Positions 31,346-43,770 are shown, counted from the stretch's first letter. The stretch is DNA of 64,000 nucleotides from Doryteuthis pealeii (GCA_023376005.1 CM042156.1:47437092-47501091); one strand, 5' to 3'. The notes: generated by a model not told the origin, from the letters alone. Program-made: numbers and translations.

Positions 31346-33715
31346 GGTACAATACCATTAACATTATCTCTCCTCTATCTATTTCTATTACTTTATTGCT
31401 TTATACTTCCTTCATTTCAACTTTTCTTTCCTTGCATTCCCCCCCTCTTCTCTATTGCCAGCATGCCACACACAACATACACAAAACACATTTAACTTTA
31501 TATTTATTTCTATTTTGATGACCGGGGTGATTCCGGTTCTTGTATTTGTTAAAAAATAGGTAAAGCAACAAGGTTGTCCGAATCTCTTGAAGGTGCCATG
31601 TAAAAAAAAATCAAGAGGAGAGAGAGGAGTGAATTTGAGAGATGTTGAGATGGAGAGACCGAGAGAAGAGGGAGGGAGAGAGAGAGAGAGACGGAGACGA
31701 GATCTGAGAATTAAGAGACGAGAGAGAGAGAAGAAGAAAATAAAACCCCAGGTCTAATTCCACTTGGGCAACCCGTTTGACCGTGATATCGAAACAAAAC
31801 GCACGCCCTCCGTCCGTTTTTTTCTTTTTCGTTTTCTCTTCCTTTTCCTTTGATTTTGTTTTCCAGAAGACAAAACACAGCTAAAAAAAAAAATCTCTTT
31901 AAATCCTCTGTTTTTTTATTTATCTCAGACCTAATTCATATCTATCTATCTAATCTATCTATCTATCGTCTATTCTCAGTCATTTCTTTTTCTAACAGTA
32001 CATATCTTTCTTTCCGCCCATCTCTTTCTTTTAATTCTCCCCCCCTTCTTTTCTTCTTTTCTTTTCTTTCTCTTCTTATCTATTCAGTTTTCCTTTTTTT
32101 CTTTCTCACTCCAATCTTTCTTTCTTTCTTTCTCTTTCTTTTCTATTCTTCCTTTCTTCTATTTCAGTTCCTTTCCATTTCTCACTCCATATCTTTCTTT
32201 TCTTCTTTCTTTCTTTCTTTCTTCTTTCTTTCTTCCTTCCTTCCTTTCCTTCCTTTTATCTATCTATCTCAGTTAATTTTTTCTCAGTCCACCATCTTTG
32301 TGTTTTTTGTATCTGTTTCTTTCTTTCTTTTTTCTTCAGTCGAGCTTCTATTTTTCTTTTCTTGTTTAATCTTCTTTCTTTATTTATAATCTCTCACCTC
32401 ATTTTGTTTATATCTATTCTTAAAAATATATATTAAATGTGATTCAAAAGTTGGAGGAATACAGGGATAAAACACACAAAAAAAATCATTTGGTAATATT
32501 TTGCCTCGTGTTTTATATGTAATTAACGCAAGGCTCTATTCAGAATTTTTATTTGAGACAAAATATTGATTGAATGAAATTGCTGTGCTTTATCCGCTTT
32601 ATGCCTCAACTTTTAATCACATTATTTGCGATGTAACCAGTCTGTTTATTTCCTCCATATAATGGTTATAAGAAGAGATTAAATGAAAAACCGGAATGCA
32701 AAGTGATGAAAATATATACATTTCTTACAGCTATATTTAATAACATACAACCGATAATAATTTCCTGAATTGCTCTCTATCTGTTTTGCGAGACTACAAT
32801 AAATATAAGAGTATTAAAGCCCTAGATAGATAGATAGATGATAAGTTTATTCAAAGTGTATAAATAAATATATATTACTTGTATATGTGTATATTTTCAT
32901 CACGTTTACACTCCCTTTCTTTATTTCTACATATCTATGTGTAAGTATAGATAAAAGGATATGAAAACACACAATGCTGTTAAAATGAAAAATTTTATAT
33001 CATTTTCATAGTAATATTGAACAATTTTCGATTTATAAAAATCATCATCAGAGCTTGTTTTTAATCTGGACTCATCGAGAGAGAAGCAGAAAATAATTTA
33101 AGTTCAAACGGAAGCATAATATTCCAAAAACGTGCAAGCCATGGCGATTGTTTCGTCATTAACACATCCGCTACGCGTTTCTCTCCGCAACGACATATTG
33201 TATATCTTTAGTGTATCAGTTTTTGAAAGAAAAAGACATTTTCAAATTCAAAAATAGAAAAATTCTCTTTTTAAAACTGGAAGAGTTTTACACCGTTCAT
33301 GGTCAGCCGCAACGATTCTTTCAGAAAATAAATATTTTTTCAACTATTTAAAAAAAAATTACTTTTTTATGTAAAAAAAAATGAATGGTTTAAGGGTGTG
33401 TACATATGTGCGAGTATTTGAATATGTTTTGTAAGCGTGAAGATAAATAAAGAGAGATATATCAGAGATTCTTTTCAATATCCCTCAAGACATTATAAAC
33501 AAGGAAACAAATACGTGTGATCTTGTAAATATTTTTGTCAATAACCTTGACAAATTACCACCACACAGGCACACACAAAACAGACCCCCCCCCGCCTAAA
33601 CCCCATAAATTGGCAAAATTATTCCAGTCTGCGATGACACAAAATGTGCGGAAAAATGTCAACTATGTTTGTGGACTTTACCATTTCAAATGTCATCACT
33701 TTTTTATCATCAAGA

Positions 33716-34356
33716 AAGAAGAGAAGAAGAAGAAGAAGAAGAAGAACGCACGAAGAGAAGAAGAAGAGGGAGAAGAAGAAGAAGAAGAAGAAGAAAGCAA
33801 GAAGAAAAGAACAAGAAGAAGAGATAATAAGAAAAGAAGCAAGAAGAAGACGAAAGCAAAAAGAAGAAGAAGAAGAAGAAGAAGAAGAAAGCAAAAAGAA
33901 GAAGAAGAAGAGAAGAAGAAGCAAGAAGATAAGAAGAAAGCAAAAAGAAGAAGAAGAAGAGAAGAAGAAGAAGAAGAAGAGAAGAAGAAAGCAAGAAGTA
34001 GAAAGAAGAAGAAAGCAAAAAGAAAAGAAGAAGAAGAAGAAGAGAAGAAGAAGAAGAAGAGAAAGAAGAAGAGAAGAAAGCAAACGGACGAAGAAGAAGA
34101 AGAAGAAGAAGAGAAGAAGAAGCAAGAAGAGAAGAAAGCAAGAAGAAAAGAAGAAGAAAGCAAGAACTAGAAGAAGAAAGCGCAAAAGAAGAAGAAGAAG
34201 AAGAAGAAGAAGAAGAAAGCAAGAAGAAGAAGAAGAAGAAGAAAGCAAAAAGAAGAAGAAGAAGAAGAAGAAGAAAGAAAACAAGAAGAAGAAAGAGAGA
34301 AGAAAGAAAGAAGAAGAGAAGAAGAAGAAGAAGAAGAAAGAAGAGAGAAGAAGAAG
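33716..34356 (+). repeat. (GAA)n homopurine tract, 640 bases, copy B
   Basis: Counterpart of 18184-18866, with more AAAGCAAGAAG interruptions and no AAC patches. Long frames on both strands (up to 300 codons) are low complexity. Confidence 0.95.
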
Positions 34357-35489
34357 AAAGAAGGATGATGATGATATTGCGAGAAAGCAGAGAGAGAGGG
34401 AGAAAAATCCACTGCAAAGGCCCAGATAATGTCTAGTCAATCGAAATTTAATGCGAGCAGTAGTAATATACCCATTCCGTTCGCCAGAGGTAGGATATGA
34501 CCCGAGGTCGCAAGTATGCACATCCAGCAGGGATCAATTATTACTATTTCTACAGGTGCATATATTACATTCTAATCACAGACAAATCTATTCCTAGTCA
34601 TGAGTTCTGACCTATATATATACTCTCGTCGTTTTTGATGGGCATTATGCTAATTATTATTGAACTATAAAAAAAAATAGGGTCGATTGAATTAATATTG
34701 TTTATCAAATTGAATTCATAGAATGACTGTTTGAATTTTGGCGGGCATTGGAGGCAACATTTTCCGAGGAAGCTTAGCTTTGTTCCTCTATTTTTATATC
34801 CCCATTTTTTTCTTCTCCTTTGTGTGTCTGTATGTTGTTTCTTAAAACTGCAGGGCAAAAAAAGAAGCACTAAATATTTGCAGTTCTTGTTGTACTACAA
34901 ACCCCTTCTCCCCCCCTTCCACCCCTACCCCCCCCCCAAAAAAAAATGTTACTTTCTCTTTGAAGATTTATTCTTATTTTTTCAAATGTTGAACTGACTT
35001 TTGGAAACATTTGCTGTAAAGACCACCTGGTTAATTCGTTGCTCCTCATCCCCCCCTCCAATCACATCTGATGGGAAGACACAGACTCCCTTGCCTTTCT
35101 TACTACATTGCTCGAGTGCCAAATACAATAGTGGTGGATACAGATCCACAAACAAGTACAACAGATCGTTTCGTGGCAGATTCTAATGTAGATATTCATT
35201 ACAAACAGTAAGTTGGAAACCGGCTGAAATTCTTCAACATATTTATTTTTAAGGGGTAGATAATTTGAAGAGAGTCACAATAGCTATTCGGAGACAAAAT
35301 TCTCAGGGGAATTCCCCCGGAGTATAGTGGATAACGTGCAGGCATGCGACATCGTAGTAAGCTAGTTCGAACTCCAGTCGTGTTATTACGTTCACTTTCG
35401 GACCAAGGTTTGGTTGTTGTTTTTTGTTTTTTTACGGCATATCAATCCTTTGATTTGTGATTGGCTATCACTCAGATTTTAGTGAAAAA

Positions 35490-37016
35490 GAGAGCAAGAG
35501 AAAAGAGAAGAGGGGGAGAGAGAGAGAGAGAGAGAGAGCAAGAGAAAAGGAGAGAAAGAGAAAAGATAGAGAAAGAGAAAAGAGAAAGAAAGTGAGAAAG
35601 AGAAAAGAGAGAGAAAGAGAGAAAGAGAAAAGAGAGAGAAAGAGAGAAAGAGAAGAGAGAGAGAAAGAGAGCAAGAGAAGAGAGAAAAAGAGAAAAGAGA
35701 GAGAAAGAGAGAAAGAGAAGAGAGAAAGAGAGAAGAGAAAGAGAGAGAGAGAGAGAGGAGAAAGAGAAAAAGAAGAGAAAAGACAGAGAAAGTGAGAAAG
35801 AGAAAAGATAGAGAAAAGAGAGAGAAAAGAGATAAAGAGAAAAGAGAGAGAAAGAGAGCAAGAGAAAAGAGCAAGAGAAAGAGAAGAGAAAGAGAGCAAG
35901 AGAAGAGAGAAAGAGAGCAAGAGAAATAGAGAGAGAGAGAGAGAGAGAGCAAGAGAAAAGAGAGAGAAAAGAGAAAAGATAGAGAAGAGAAAAGAGAGAG
36001 AAAGAGAGCAAGAGGAAAAGAAGAGAGCAAGATAAAAGAGAAAGAGAAAAGAGAAAGACGGTAAGAGAAAAGAGAAAGAGAGCAAGAGAAAGAGCAAGAG
36101 AAGAGAGAAAGAGAGCAAGAGAAAAGTGCAAGAGAAGAGAGAAAGAGAAGAGAGAAAGAGAGAAGAGAGCAAAGAAAAGAGAAAGAGAAAAGAGAAAGAG
36201 AAGAGAAAGAGAAAAGAGAAGAGAAAAAGAGAAAAGAAGAGAAAGAGAGCAAGAGAAAAGTGCAAGAGAAGAGAGAAGAGAGAAAGAGAGAAAGAGAGCA
36301 AGAGAAAAGAAGAAAGAGAAAGAGAAAGGAGGAAGAGAGAAAGAGAAAGAGCAAGAGAAAAGAGAAAGAGAGAAAGAGAGCAAGAGAAGTGCAAGAGAAG
36401 AGAGAAAGAGAAGAGGAAAGAGAGAAAGAGAGCGAGAGAAAAGAGAAAGAGAAAAGAGAAGAGAGGAGAGAAAGAGAAAAGAGCAAGAGAAAAGAGAAAG
36501 AGAGAAGAGAGCAAGAGAAAAGTGCAAGAGAAGAGAGAAGAGAAGAGAGAAAGAGAGAAGAGAAGAGAAAAGAGAAAGAGAAAAGAGAAAGAAGAAGAGA
36601 AAGAGAAAAGAGCAAGAGAAAAGAGAAAGAGAGAAAGAGAGCAAGAGAAAAGTGCAAGAGAAGAGAGAAAGAGAAAGAGAAAGAGAGAAAGAGAGCGAGA
36701 GAAAGAGAAAGAGAAAAGAGAAAGAGAGGAAGAGAAAGAGAAAAGAGCAAGAGAAAAGAGAAAGAGAGAAAGAGAGCAAGGGAAAAGTGCAAGAGAAGAG
36801 AGAAAGAGAAAGAAGAGAGAAGAGAGCAAGAGAAAAGAGAAGAGAAAAGAGAAAGAGAGGAAGAGAAAAGAGAAAGAGGCAAGAGAAAGAGAAAGAGAGA
36901 AAGAGAGCAGAGAAAAGTGCAAGAGAAGAGAGAAAGAGAAGAGAGAAAGAGAGAAAGAGAGTGAGAGAAAAGAGAAAGAGAAAAGAGAAAGAGAACAAGA
37001 GAAAAGAGAAAGAGAG
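35490..37016 (+). repeat. 1.5-kb homopurine minisatellite, only in copy B
   Basis: An almost pure A/G tract built of variants of AGAGAAAGAGAGCAAGAGAA, with AAGTGCAAGAGAAG phrases spaced irregularly (e.g. 36125, 36260, 36388, 36520, 36650, 36787, 36915). Copy A has only about 20 bases at this place (20004-20025). The three 530-codon minus-strand frames and the 298-codon plus-strand frame are repeat translations open in all frames, hence not genes. Confidence 0.95.
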
Positions 37017-37574
37017 CAATAATGGTGTGAAAAGCTTGCAAGATGGGATATGATGATACCACACTCATTAAATATCTGCACGAGATGTGAAGAATGATTT
37101 GGTTTGGTTTATTCGTTTAACGGCATATCAAATCCTAATGGGCTATTTAATGCCGAAATTAGATTAATTTGTAAATTTAATTGTAACTATATATTCAATG
37201 GTCCGTTGCATTTCTTTATTGCATTTTTTTATATGTCTATAATCATTTGTTTGCACACCAGTATTAAAAATTCCTATCTAATCATAATAATTTTTAAACA
37301 GATCTATTTTTACCTATATGGGACCCTAACAGGTACTACAGGTCAGAGTGGCAAGGTTATCACAATGCAAGTGTAAAGAAAGATTAGGTAACTATAATGT
37401 TGTTTGTTTACCTTTGATTTATTCTTAATATTTCGAGATAAAGATTTCTTCGTCAGAAGATTTCTGAAGGTACGGAGCGGTTAACTTGTTGCTAGGTTCT
37501 TTCCGTCAGAGGACTATAATTTTTTTCATAGGCGTTTGAATGAGCGAAATTTGGTTCAGTAAGAAAATTACGTC

Positions 37575-37835
37575 TTGATGAAAAGAAATCTTAGACGATA
37601 TTATTTCGTTGGGAGTTTCAGGCAGGTTTATATAACAATGCTGTTTTTGATCTTAGTACAAAGATGGACGGATAGTGAACAGCGATTTCACGAAGCACCG
37701 CAAGAAGAAGAAGAAGAAGAAGAAGAAGAAGAAGAAGAAGAAGAAGATCTGAAGACACTTTTAGATTTCAGAGAAATATTCCAGAGTACAACCAAGCAGA
37801 AAATGCCAGACTCAAGGAGACAGTCTTTGAAGTGA
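37575..37835 (+). CDS. 86-codon open frame with poly-Glu, copy B, doubtful
   Basis: Longer upstream than the copy A frame (MKRNLRRYYFVGSF precedes the shared MLFLILVQ), with 14 Glu codons. No domain recognised. Confidence 0.15.
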   Translation: MMKRNLRRYYFVGSFRQVYITMLFLILVQRWTDSEQRFHEAPQEEEEEEEEEEEEEEDLKTLLDFREIFQSTTKQKMPDSRRQSLK

Positions 37836-38061
37836 GGAGAGAAAAGTCTTATAATAATTCGGCTGAGGCATGAGCAATTTATCTGTACGAATCGCTGGGT
37901 GGATGACGCAATCTACGTCAAAAGCTTTGCAACACTTGATGTTCAGCAATTCTTTTTCGGTTGCTTCATTCTGCGACCTTCTTTGGGTAAAATTGACCTG
38001 TCAGGAATTCGTCTCTGCTGTGCTTTCTGTTACGTTTTTCTGGTATGCATTTACCTAACTC

Positions 38062-38325
38062 ATCCACACCAGTAGGACATGACACAAGGCCAATTTTTAA
38101 GCGGGGTTTAACAGGTCTGAATTTAGAGTTTTCCTTCTCCTAGACTGGTTGCTATACCAACGTTAAAGATCTGCCATGCTATTTAGCCATAGCTGGAGGA
38201 AGAATGGTTGAATTCATACCTTTTCCTATGGTATTAGCACTATATGAAATGCAAACAACCTCGTTCAGGATTTGAATTCTGGGTTACTTCCTAAGACGAT
38301 AACCATTATACCCGAGCGCGTCATT
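38062..38325 (-). mobile_element. SINE family A with tRNA-like head, copy B
   Basis: Reversed: GCGCTCGGGTATAATGGTTA, then AATTCAAATCCTGAACGAGG, TTTGCATTTCATATAGTGCT and the whole family body. It is the best-preserved complete member of the family together with 53512-53748. Confidence 0.8.
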
Positions 38326-39005
38326 TTTTTTTTGTATCGTTTTTTTTTTTCTGACTCACTAAATTTTATTTCTACATTCCAGTTGCTTCTTTCTCCTTTC
38401 TTCTCCTCATTTTACATACCACAGTAAACGCATTCGGGCAACAATAACAATCATAAAACTTCTCACCCCCACTGAGGCGCAAACATAGGGGGCGGGTAGG
38501 GATGAGTAGTTCAGCAAAATTTCAATGGAACATCAAACGATCAGCAACAGAAGAACATCCTATTTAGTGTGCAGGTTGCAGGGTCTCTGTAATAGTTGGC
38601 GATGAGTTCACACCAGTAAAAGGGAATAGTCAGACACGTGATATCAAAAAATACCACTCATTTAATTATCAATATTGCAAACCTCACTGAACCGTTCTCA
38701 AAACCAGGAAGACGTGAAGTCGTATTCTCGAGTCGATGAATACAAGATCTATTGTTTGACAAATCGCGGTCTAACCGCACTGAAAGAAGGTGGTTACTTG
38801 TCGCTCAGCCGATGCCCAACTGACTGACCCTTTTCAAAAATCCGCAACTCGTGTGTAGCCGTTTCTTGTACCTTCCACGAGAGTACTCGTGAATTGACTC
38901 TTTATTCTCGGCCAAACTCGAACTCACTATAGCCATTGTATAGTAAGTATTTACCCAACCCGTTCGCCGCGGATAGGATGTGACACAAAGTTGCTAGTAG
39001 GAGGT

Positions 39006-39292
39006 TTTATTTTCCCAGTACCCCACTCGTACCGGGTCAGGCACGAAGGCCCTATTTACGTGGGACTACCCACAAGCCGAGACTCATGGGTGGCAGGTGG
39101 AAAAATTTCGTCGATCCCGTCGGCATTTCCCCTCAAGAGGGGCGCCTCAGGCGTTGGGCAATAAAGCCAGCCCTGCCCCTTTAAGTCAAGGGGCAGGTAT
39201 TGCCTGGACGGATGGCCCTCCGGGATCGACGCTATTAATTTACCATCTCACCGATCCAGTGGCCGAAGCGCACTGGACCCCCGTCCCGGGTT
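39006..39292 (+). mobile_element. 287-bp family E insertion with GGAGGT duplication, only in copy B
   Basis: GGAGGT at 39000-39005 and 39293-39298 flanks it. In copy A the matching site is uninterrupted (GAGGTATCCAGCG near 22010). It starts TTTATTTTCCC and ends CCGTCCCGGGTT. The internal hairpin GGCGCCTC and the CCTTTAAGTCAAGG phrase equal those of 23530-23790. Confidence 0.8.
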
Positions 39293-39405
39293 GGAGGTGT
39301 CCAGCGAGGATCGAATTCACTATATCCGTTATAAACCCAATCCGTTTGCCATGGGTAAGATGTGACACCAGGTCGTAAGTATGGGGCATCCAGTGAGGAT
39401 CTACC

Positions 39406-39915
39406 TCACTGGAACCAAAATACAACAAGAAATCAGCTATACGGCCACCTGCCCCCTGTCACACAAACCATTTGAGTAAGACGAACAAGACATGCCGGAC
39501 ATTGCTGGAGAAGTAAGGATGAACTCATAAGCGACGTCCTTCTGTGGAAACCAGCACATAGACATGCTAGAACGGGTCGCCCAGCAAAGACCTACGTAGA
39601 CCTGTGCTGATACTGTATGCGGTGCGGAGGATCTCCCGGGATCAATGAATGATAGCGATGGCTGGTGATATGTCCCGAGAAGGAATATATTTAGTAGAAG
39701 TAGCAGAGTGGTTGGGCCATGGTAACAGAGTGGTACAATCGAGCAGGTAAGTAATAGTATTGATGCGACGTCGTAGTCGTAAGCATTGTATCTCTACATT
39801 GCTCTGTATTTATGGCTGATACCAGCCAATCATTTTACTGTGAGGGGAGAACCAGGTGTTTGCATATTCATTACATCAGAGATTGTCATGGATATCCGCG
39901 CTGCTGGCGCGACAT
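39406..39915 (+). mobile_element. LINE 3' end fragment, copy B, interrupted at 39666-39878
   Basis: Counterpart of 22235-22726, including the 213-bp insert. It retains DLLxxGSMNDSDGW-like codons before the insert and IVMDIRAAGAT after it. Confidence 0.7.
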
Positions 39916-40739
39916 GATGATTATAGCTTTTGTATAGTAGGCATTTGCCCAACCCGTTCGCCATGGATAGAATGTGGTACAAGATCGTTAGTATGGGTCA
40001 TCTAGCGACCTTACTATAGCCATTGTATACTAGGTATTTACTCAACCCGTTCGCCACGGATAGGATGTGAAACAATGTCGCAAATAATAGGGTATCCAGC
40101 GAGGATCGAACTCACTACAGTCGTTGTATAGTATTTGTAAAGTGTTTGCGAGTTTTTAGCGTACGCTTGTAGACATATCCGGTTTATTTGGGTGTATTTA
40201 CGCTTGTATAAATATCAGCGTTGAACGCAAATGGCACTTTGACCGGACAAATAACAAATTAATCTACGGGTTGGGCTGCTAATTATATGTTTCATATAAG
40301 AATTTTACATTTTGGGATCATAAGGAATTGATTTCTCGAAGGACAAAGATAATTCGTTGATGACATTGATATCGCTTCACAAAGATCTTTGTCGTTAAGC
40401 AACGAGAAGGTGAGATTTTTATTTTTTGGTAATAGAATATTCATCTGATATATTCATTATAATTATCTATGAATAATAAGTACCTATATAACACCTGATA
40501 GATATTTCATCTTGTTTGTAATTCTAGTTCATTTAGCAAAACAATAAAGATAAGTTTATTGTAGGTTTGTTATTTCTAACATCATTACTATGTGATTATT
40601 TTCAATGTTTTTCGCAGTTTTTCTCGTGTATTTATCAACAATAAAACCTAGGGATCCATTATTTATATATATATATTTGTTATTTATGAAAATTACACAT
40701 ATAATGACATATAAAAAGAGATAAGGGTATTTATGACAC

Positions 40740-40990
40740 AAGGTCTTTTTAATGTGGGACCACCCACGGAACGAGGCTCATGGGATCGTGGGTGCAAAAA
40801 ATGTGTAGATACCGTCGACATTCCTCCTTAAGGGGCGCCTCAGGCACTGGGCAATAAACCAAGCACTGTCCCTTTAAATCAAGGGGTAGGTGTTGCCTGG
40901 GGGATAGCTCCTGGGATCAATGCTGTGAACATTACTTGACCGGTCCAGGGCCGAAGCCACTGGACACAGGGCAGCGAAAGGCCAGGTAAG
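40740..40990 (+). mobile_element. Family E element, copy B counterpart
   Basis: Same as 23530-23790 with a few substitutions. Two family E elements therefore lie 1.5 kb apart in copy B. Confidence 0.65.
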
Positions 40991-41279
40991 TATAAAAAGA
41001 GATAAGGTTGTTTGGGATTTTTTTCATAACAATTATCTTCTACAGTGCTGCTTGAAATTGTGTGACCGCTCCCCCCAGACATGGTCATTTTTATTGTCAA
41101 AAGAATTAAAATGAGTCTATCAAATATGTTTCCAAACACATATTTGTAAAGTAGACATTCCAAAAAATAAATACAAACAAAAAGAGCATGTATTTGAATT
41201 ATTTATTCAAAAAATCAAAATGAGTCTCGTAAATGTGCATCCAAACACCAATTTGTAAAGCTGGTTGGTTGTCACCTTT

Positions 41280-41740
41280 CCACTAAGGACGATGGCGTAG
41301 TGTCCAAAAAAAAAATTATCTGCGGAAGCGGCTGAGTAGGCCAATCTTTGAGTGACAGTCTTTGGTGCACTGGCTGCACACAAACAGTGATGCTTGCTGC
41401 TGTTTTCACTCCTTTCTTCTGTCTCTCTTTGCTCCTCTCCTCTCCGCTTCACCCCTCTTCGTACTTTGTTTAACATTGAAATGCCAGGCCGCTCAATTTT
41501 TCTACTACTCTCGTGTTTGTGTCAATGTGGCATATCTTCATGTCTCTCCCGCAGACATCTTTAAAGCGTAGGTGTGGTCTTAGCTACCGATCGGAAGCTT
41601 TTTAGAAATTAGCCATACAAAAGATCTTTCGGGATGCGACCATTTTTCATCCTCCTGACATAACCAAGCCAGCGAAGGTACTCTCAGAGGACGGAGAACA
41701 TGCTATTCATGTTGGCGCAATTCAGCACGTCTGTATTGGG
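41280..41740 (-). mobile_element. LINE C-terminal fragment, copy B counterpart
   Basis: Counterpart of 24440-24905 with several small deletions. The endonuclease-like piece that precedes it in copy A is missing here. Confidence 0.65.
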
Positions 41741-42109
41741 CACTTTATCATGCCATTAGATGCGCTGGGTACGTCTTAAATTTATAAAGTAGATTTTCCA
41801 AATAGTAAATATAAAAAAAATATGTATTTCATTTTTTTTTAATGTAAAAATTTTTTTGTTTGTTTGTATTCATTATTTAGAAAGTCTACTTTGCAAATTG
41901 ATATTTAATAGGCTTATTCAAGCAATCCCAAATATAAATGCGCCAAAAGCAACATAAAACAGTCAGTCTAGATTTTCTTGATAAAGGAAGATTATACTTT
42001 AGAAATATTGAATGAAATAAAATGAAACTTAACTTAACATCTAACGGAGTTTCTCATCATTTATTTCACACCCATGCTTCACACAAACTCCCCAAAAATA
42101 TATATTTAA

Positions 42110-42110
<1 letters not shown>

Positions 42111-42185
<75 letters not shown>

Positions 42186-42216
42186 AATATAATATATTCA
42201 CACTAAGAACTAGACT

Positions 42217-42262
<46 letters not shown>
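42111..42262. repeat. CA and TA microsatellites at the end of copy B
   Basis: (CA)n 42111-42134, TA tracts 42135-42175 and 42220-42262. The CA part is not present in copy A. Confidence 0.9.
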
Positions 42263-42263
<1 letters not shown>

Positions 42264-42339
42264 GTCGTCTGGTGGCCTAAATTCGGTATAAGCTATAGAG
42301 CGAAGGAATCTATTCCATTTTCACAAACGCTAGACTAGG

Positions 42340-42508
42340 GAGATTATTTTTAGAGTCTGAGACTGATGACCACACCTACCATCAGCTCCTCATTTACCAC
42401 ACAGATCCCTGTGCTACTCATACGCTGAGTTGACGAGGGCCGGTATCGAACCAGGAACCTTGATGTTCCAGACGCAAACTCTACCGACTGAGCTACCCGA
42501 TACACTAC
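42340..42508 (-). mobile_element. tRNA-derived SINE with clear A and B boxes
   Basis: Reversed: GGGTAGCTCAGTCGGTAGAG (A box, 42493-42474), then TCCTGGTTCGATACCGG (B box) about 35 bases on, then a body ending near CTCCCTAGTCTAG. The anticodon arm does not pair and acceptor ends do not match, so it is a SINE and not a tRNA gene. It lies just right of the duplication. Confidence 0.65.
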
Positions 42509-42579
42509 ATGGATAGATATTAATAGAGAGAGAATAAAAAGAGATTGATAAATTGAAATACTTCGATAAACCGATAGAA

Positions 42580-42640
42580 AGGAAGGTAGACAGAAAGGAA
42601 GCTAGGTCAATAGATAGATAGATAGATAGATAGATAGATG
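42580..42640. repeat. (GATA)n microsatellite
   Basis: ATAGATAGATAG run at 42610-42640 preceded by imperfect units. 42641-42960 is unique, without a gene. Confidence 0.9.
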
Positions 42641-42959
42641 TGCTGCTACAACAGGAGTCGTTGCTAAAATACGTTCTGCTCAAAATAGTTGCTAGCAATC
42701 TTAAAATGGCGATAACATCAAAGCTGAAAAGTTTTTCGTTATTGTCAATATGCACTTTGGGAGTTGCACAAATAAACGACGGGCGCGCGATGCACATCTG
42801 CAGAAACATTTAAATGCTGTTCAGTGAATTTCAGCTGTCAAAAGGATATCAACCCGTATAATTCTCGATTCCCCCCTCGCAGGATCTTTTTCACTCACCT
42901 TATCATCCCCTTTTTTATTATTCGTTCCGCTTTTTCATCTTTTCTCACCATTTTTTATT

Positions 42960-43152
42960 CTTATCTTTTCCTTATCCCCTTCTCCCTCTCTCTCTTTCTT
43001 TCTCTTTCTCTCTCTCTTTCTCTTTCTCTGCTTTCACTATCTCTTTCTCTCTCTCATGATCTTATTTCTCTTTTCAAGCCTTTTTAATCTCTCTCCCTAT
43101 CTCTCTATCTTATCTCTCTTTTCAAACCTTTTTTTAGATCTCTCTCTCTCAT

Positions 43153-43185
<33 letters not shown>

Positions 43186-43321
43186 ATCTATCTATCTATT
43201 ATTTTTATCATTTCGTCTTTCTTTCCTTTGTCCTTTTTCTACGGCTCAGTTTTCTCCAATTAATACATTTTCCTTTTCTATTTTTTACCTCCCTCCGCTC
43301 TCTTTCTCTCACCCCCTCTCC

Positions 43322-43385
<64 letters not shown>

Positions 43386-43708
43386 CTATCTATCTATCTA
43401 TCGATATATTATTTTTATGTCATGCGTCTTTCTTTCTTTTCTTCATTTTTCCTACGGCTCAGTTTTATCAAATTAACACTTTTTCCCTTTTCCCATTTCT
43501 CTATCTCTCGCTCTCTTAATATTCTTTCTCTCTCTCTTTTCAAATCTTTTTAAACCTCTCTCTATTCACCCATCTATCTATCTATCTATCTATCTATCTA
43601 TATTATTTTTTATCGCTTTATCTTTCTTCATTCTTCTTCCTTTCTTTCCATCGTAATTTTTCCTACGACTCAGTTTCGCCATTTTAATCTCTCTCAGCCC
43701 CAACCCCC

Positions 43709-43770
<62 letters not shown>

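Larger units (their letters stand above)
25487..42277. repeat. Segmental duplication, copy B
   Basis: Direct repeat of 10287-25448. From 25487 to about 32880 it differs from copy A by very frequent one- to few-base indels, many in homopolymers. From about 32880 to 42277 it is nearly identical apart from clean insertions or deletions. Confidence 0.9.

Noticed and set aside
31850..32389. 179-codon hydrophobic open frame resembling a membrane protein
   Set aside because: Phe/Ser/Leu-rich translation of TTTC/TATC repeats in the error-rich half of copy B.
35468..37081. Three overlapping minus-strand open frames of about 530 codons and plus-strand frames up to 298 codons
   Set aside because: They lie on a homopurine tract that lacks stop codons in every frame; products are Ser/Leu/Phe or Lys/Arg/Glu runs. 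The tract is absent at the same place in copy A.
42425..42505. tRNA gene on the minus strand
   Set aside because: Good A and B boxes, but anticodon and acceptor stems do not pair and a SINE body follows.
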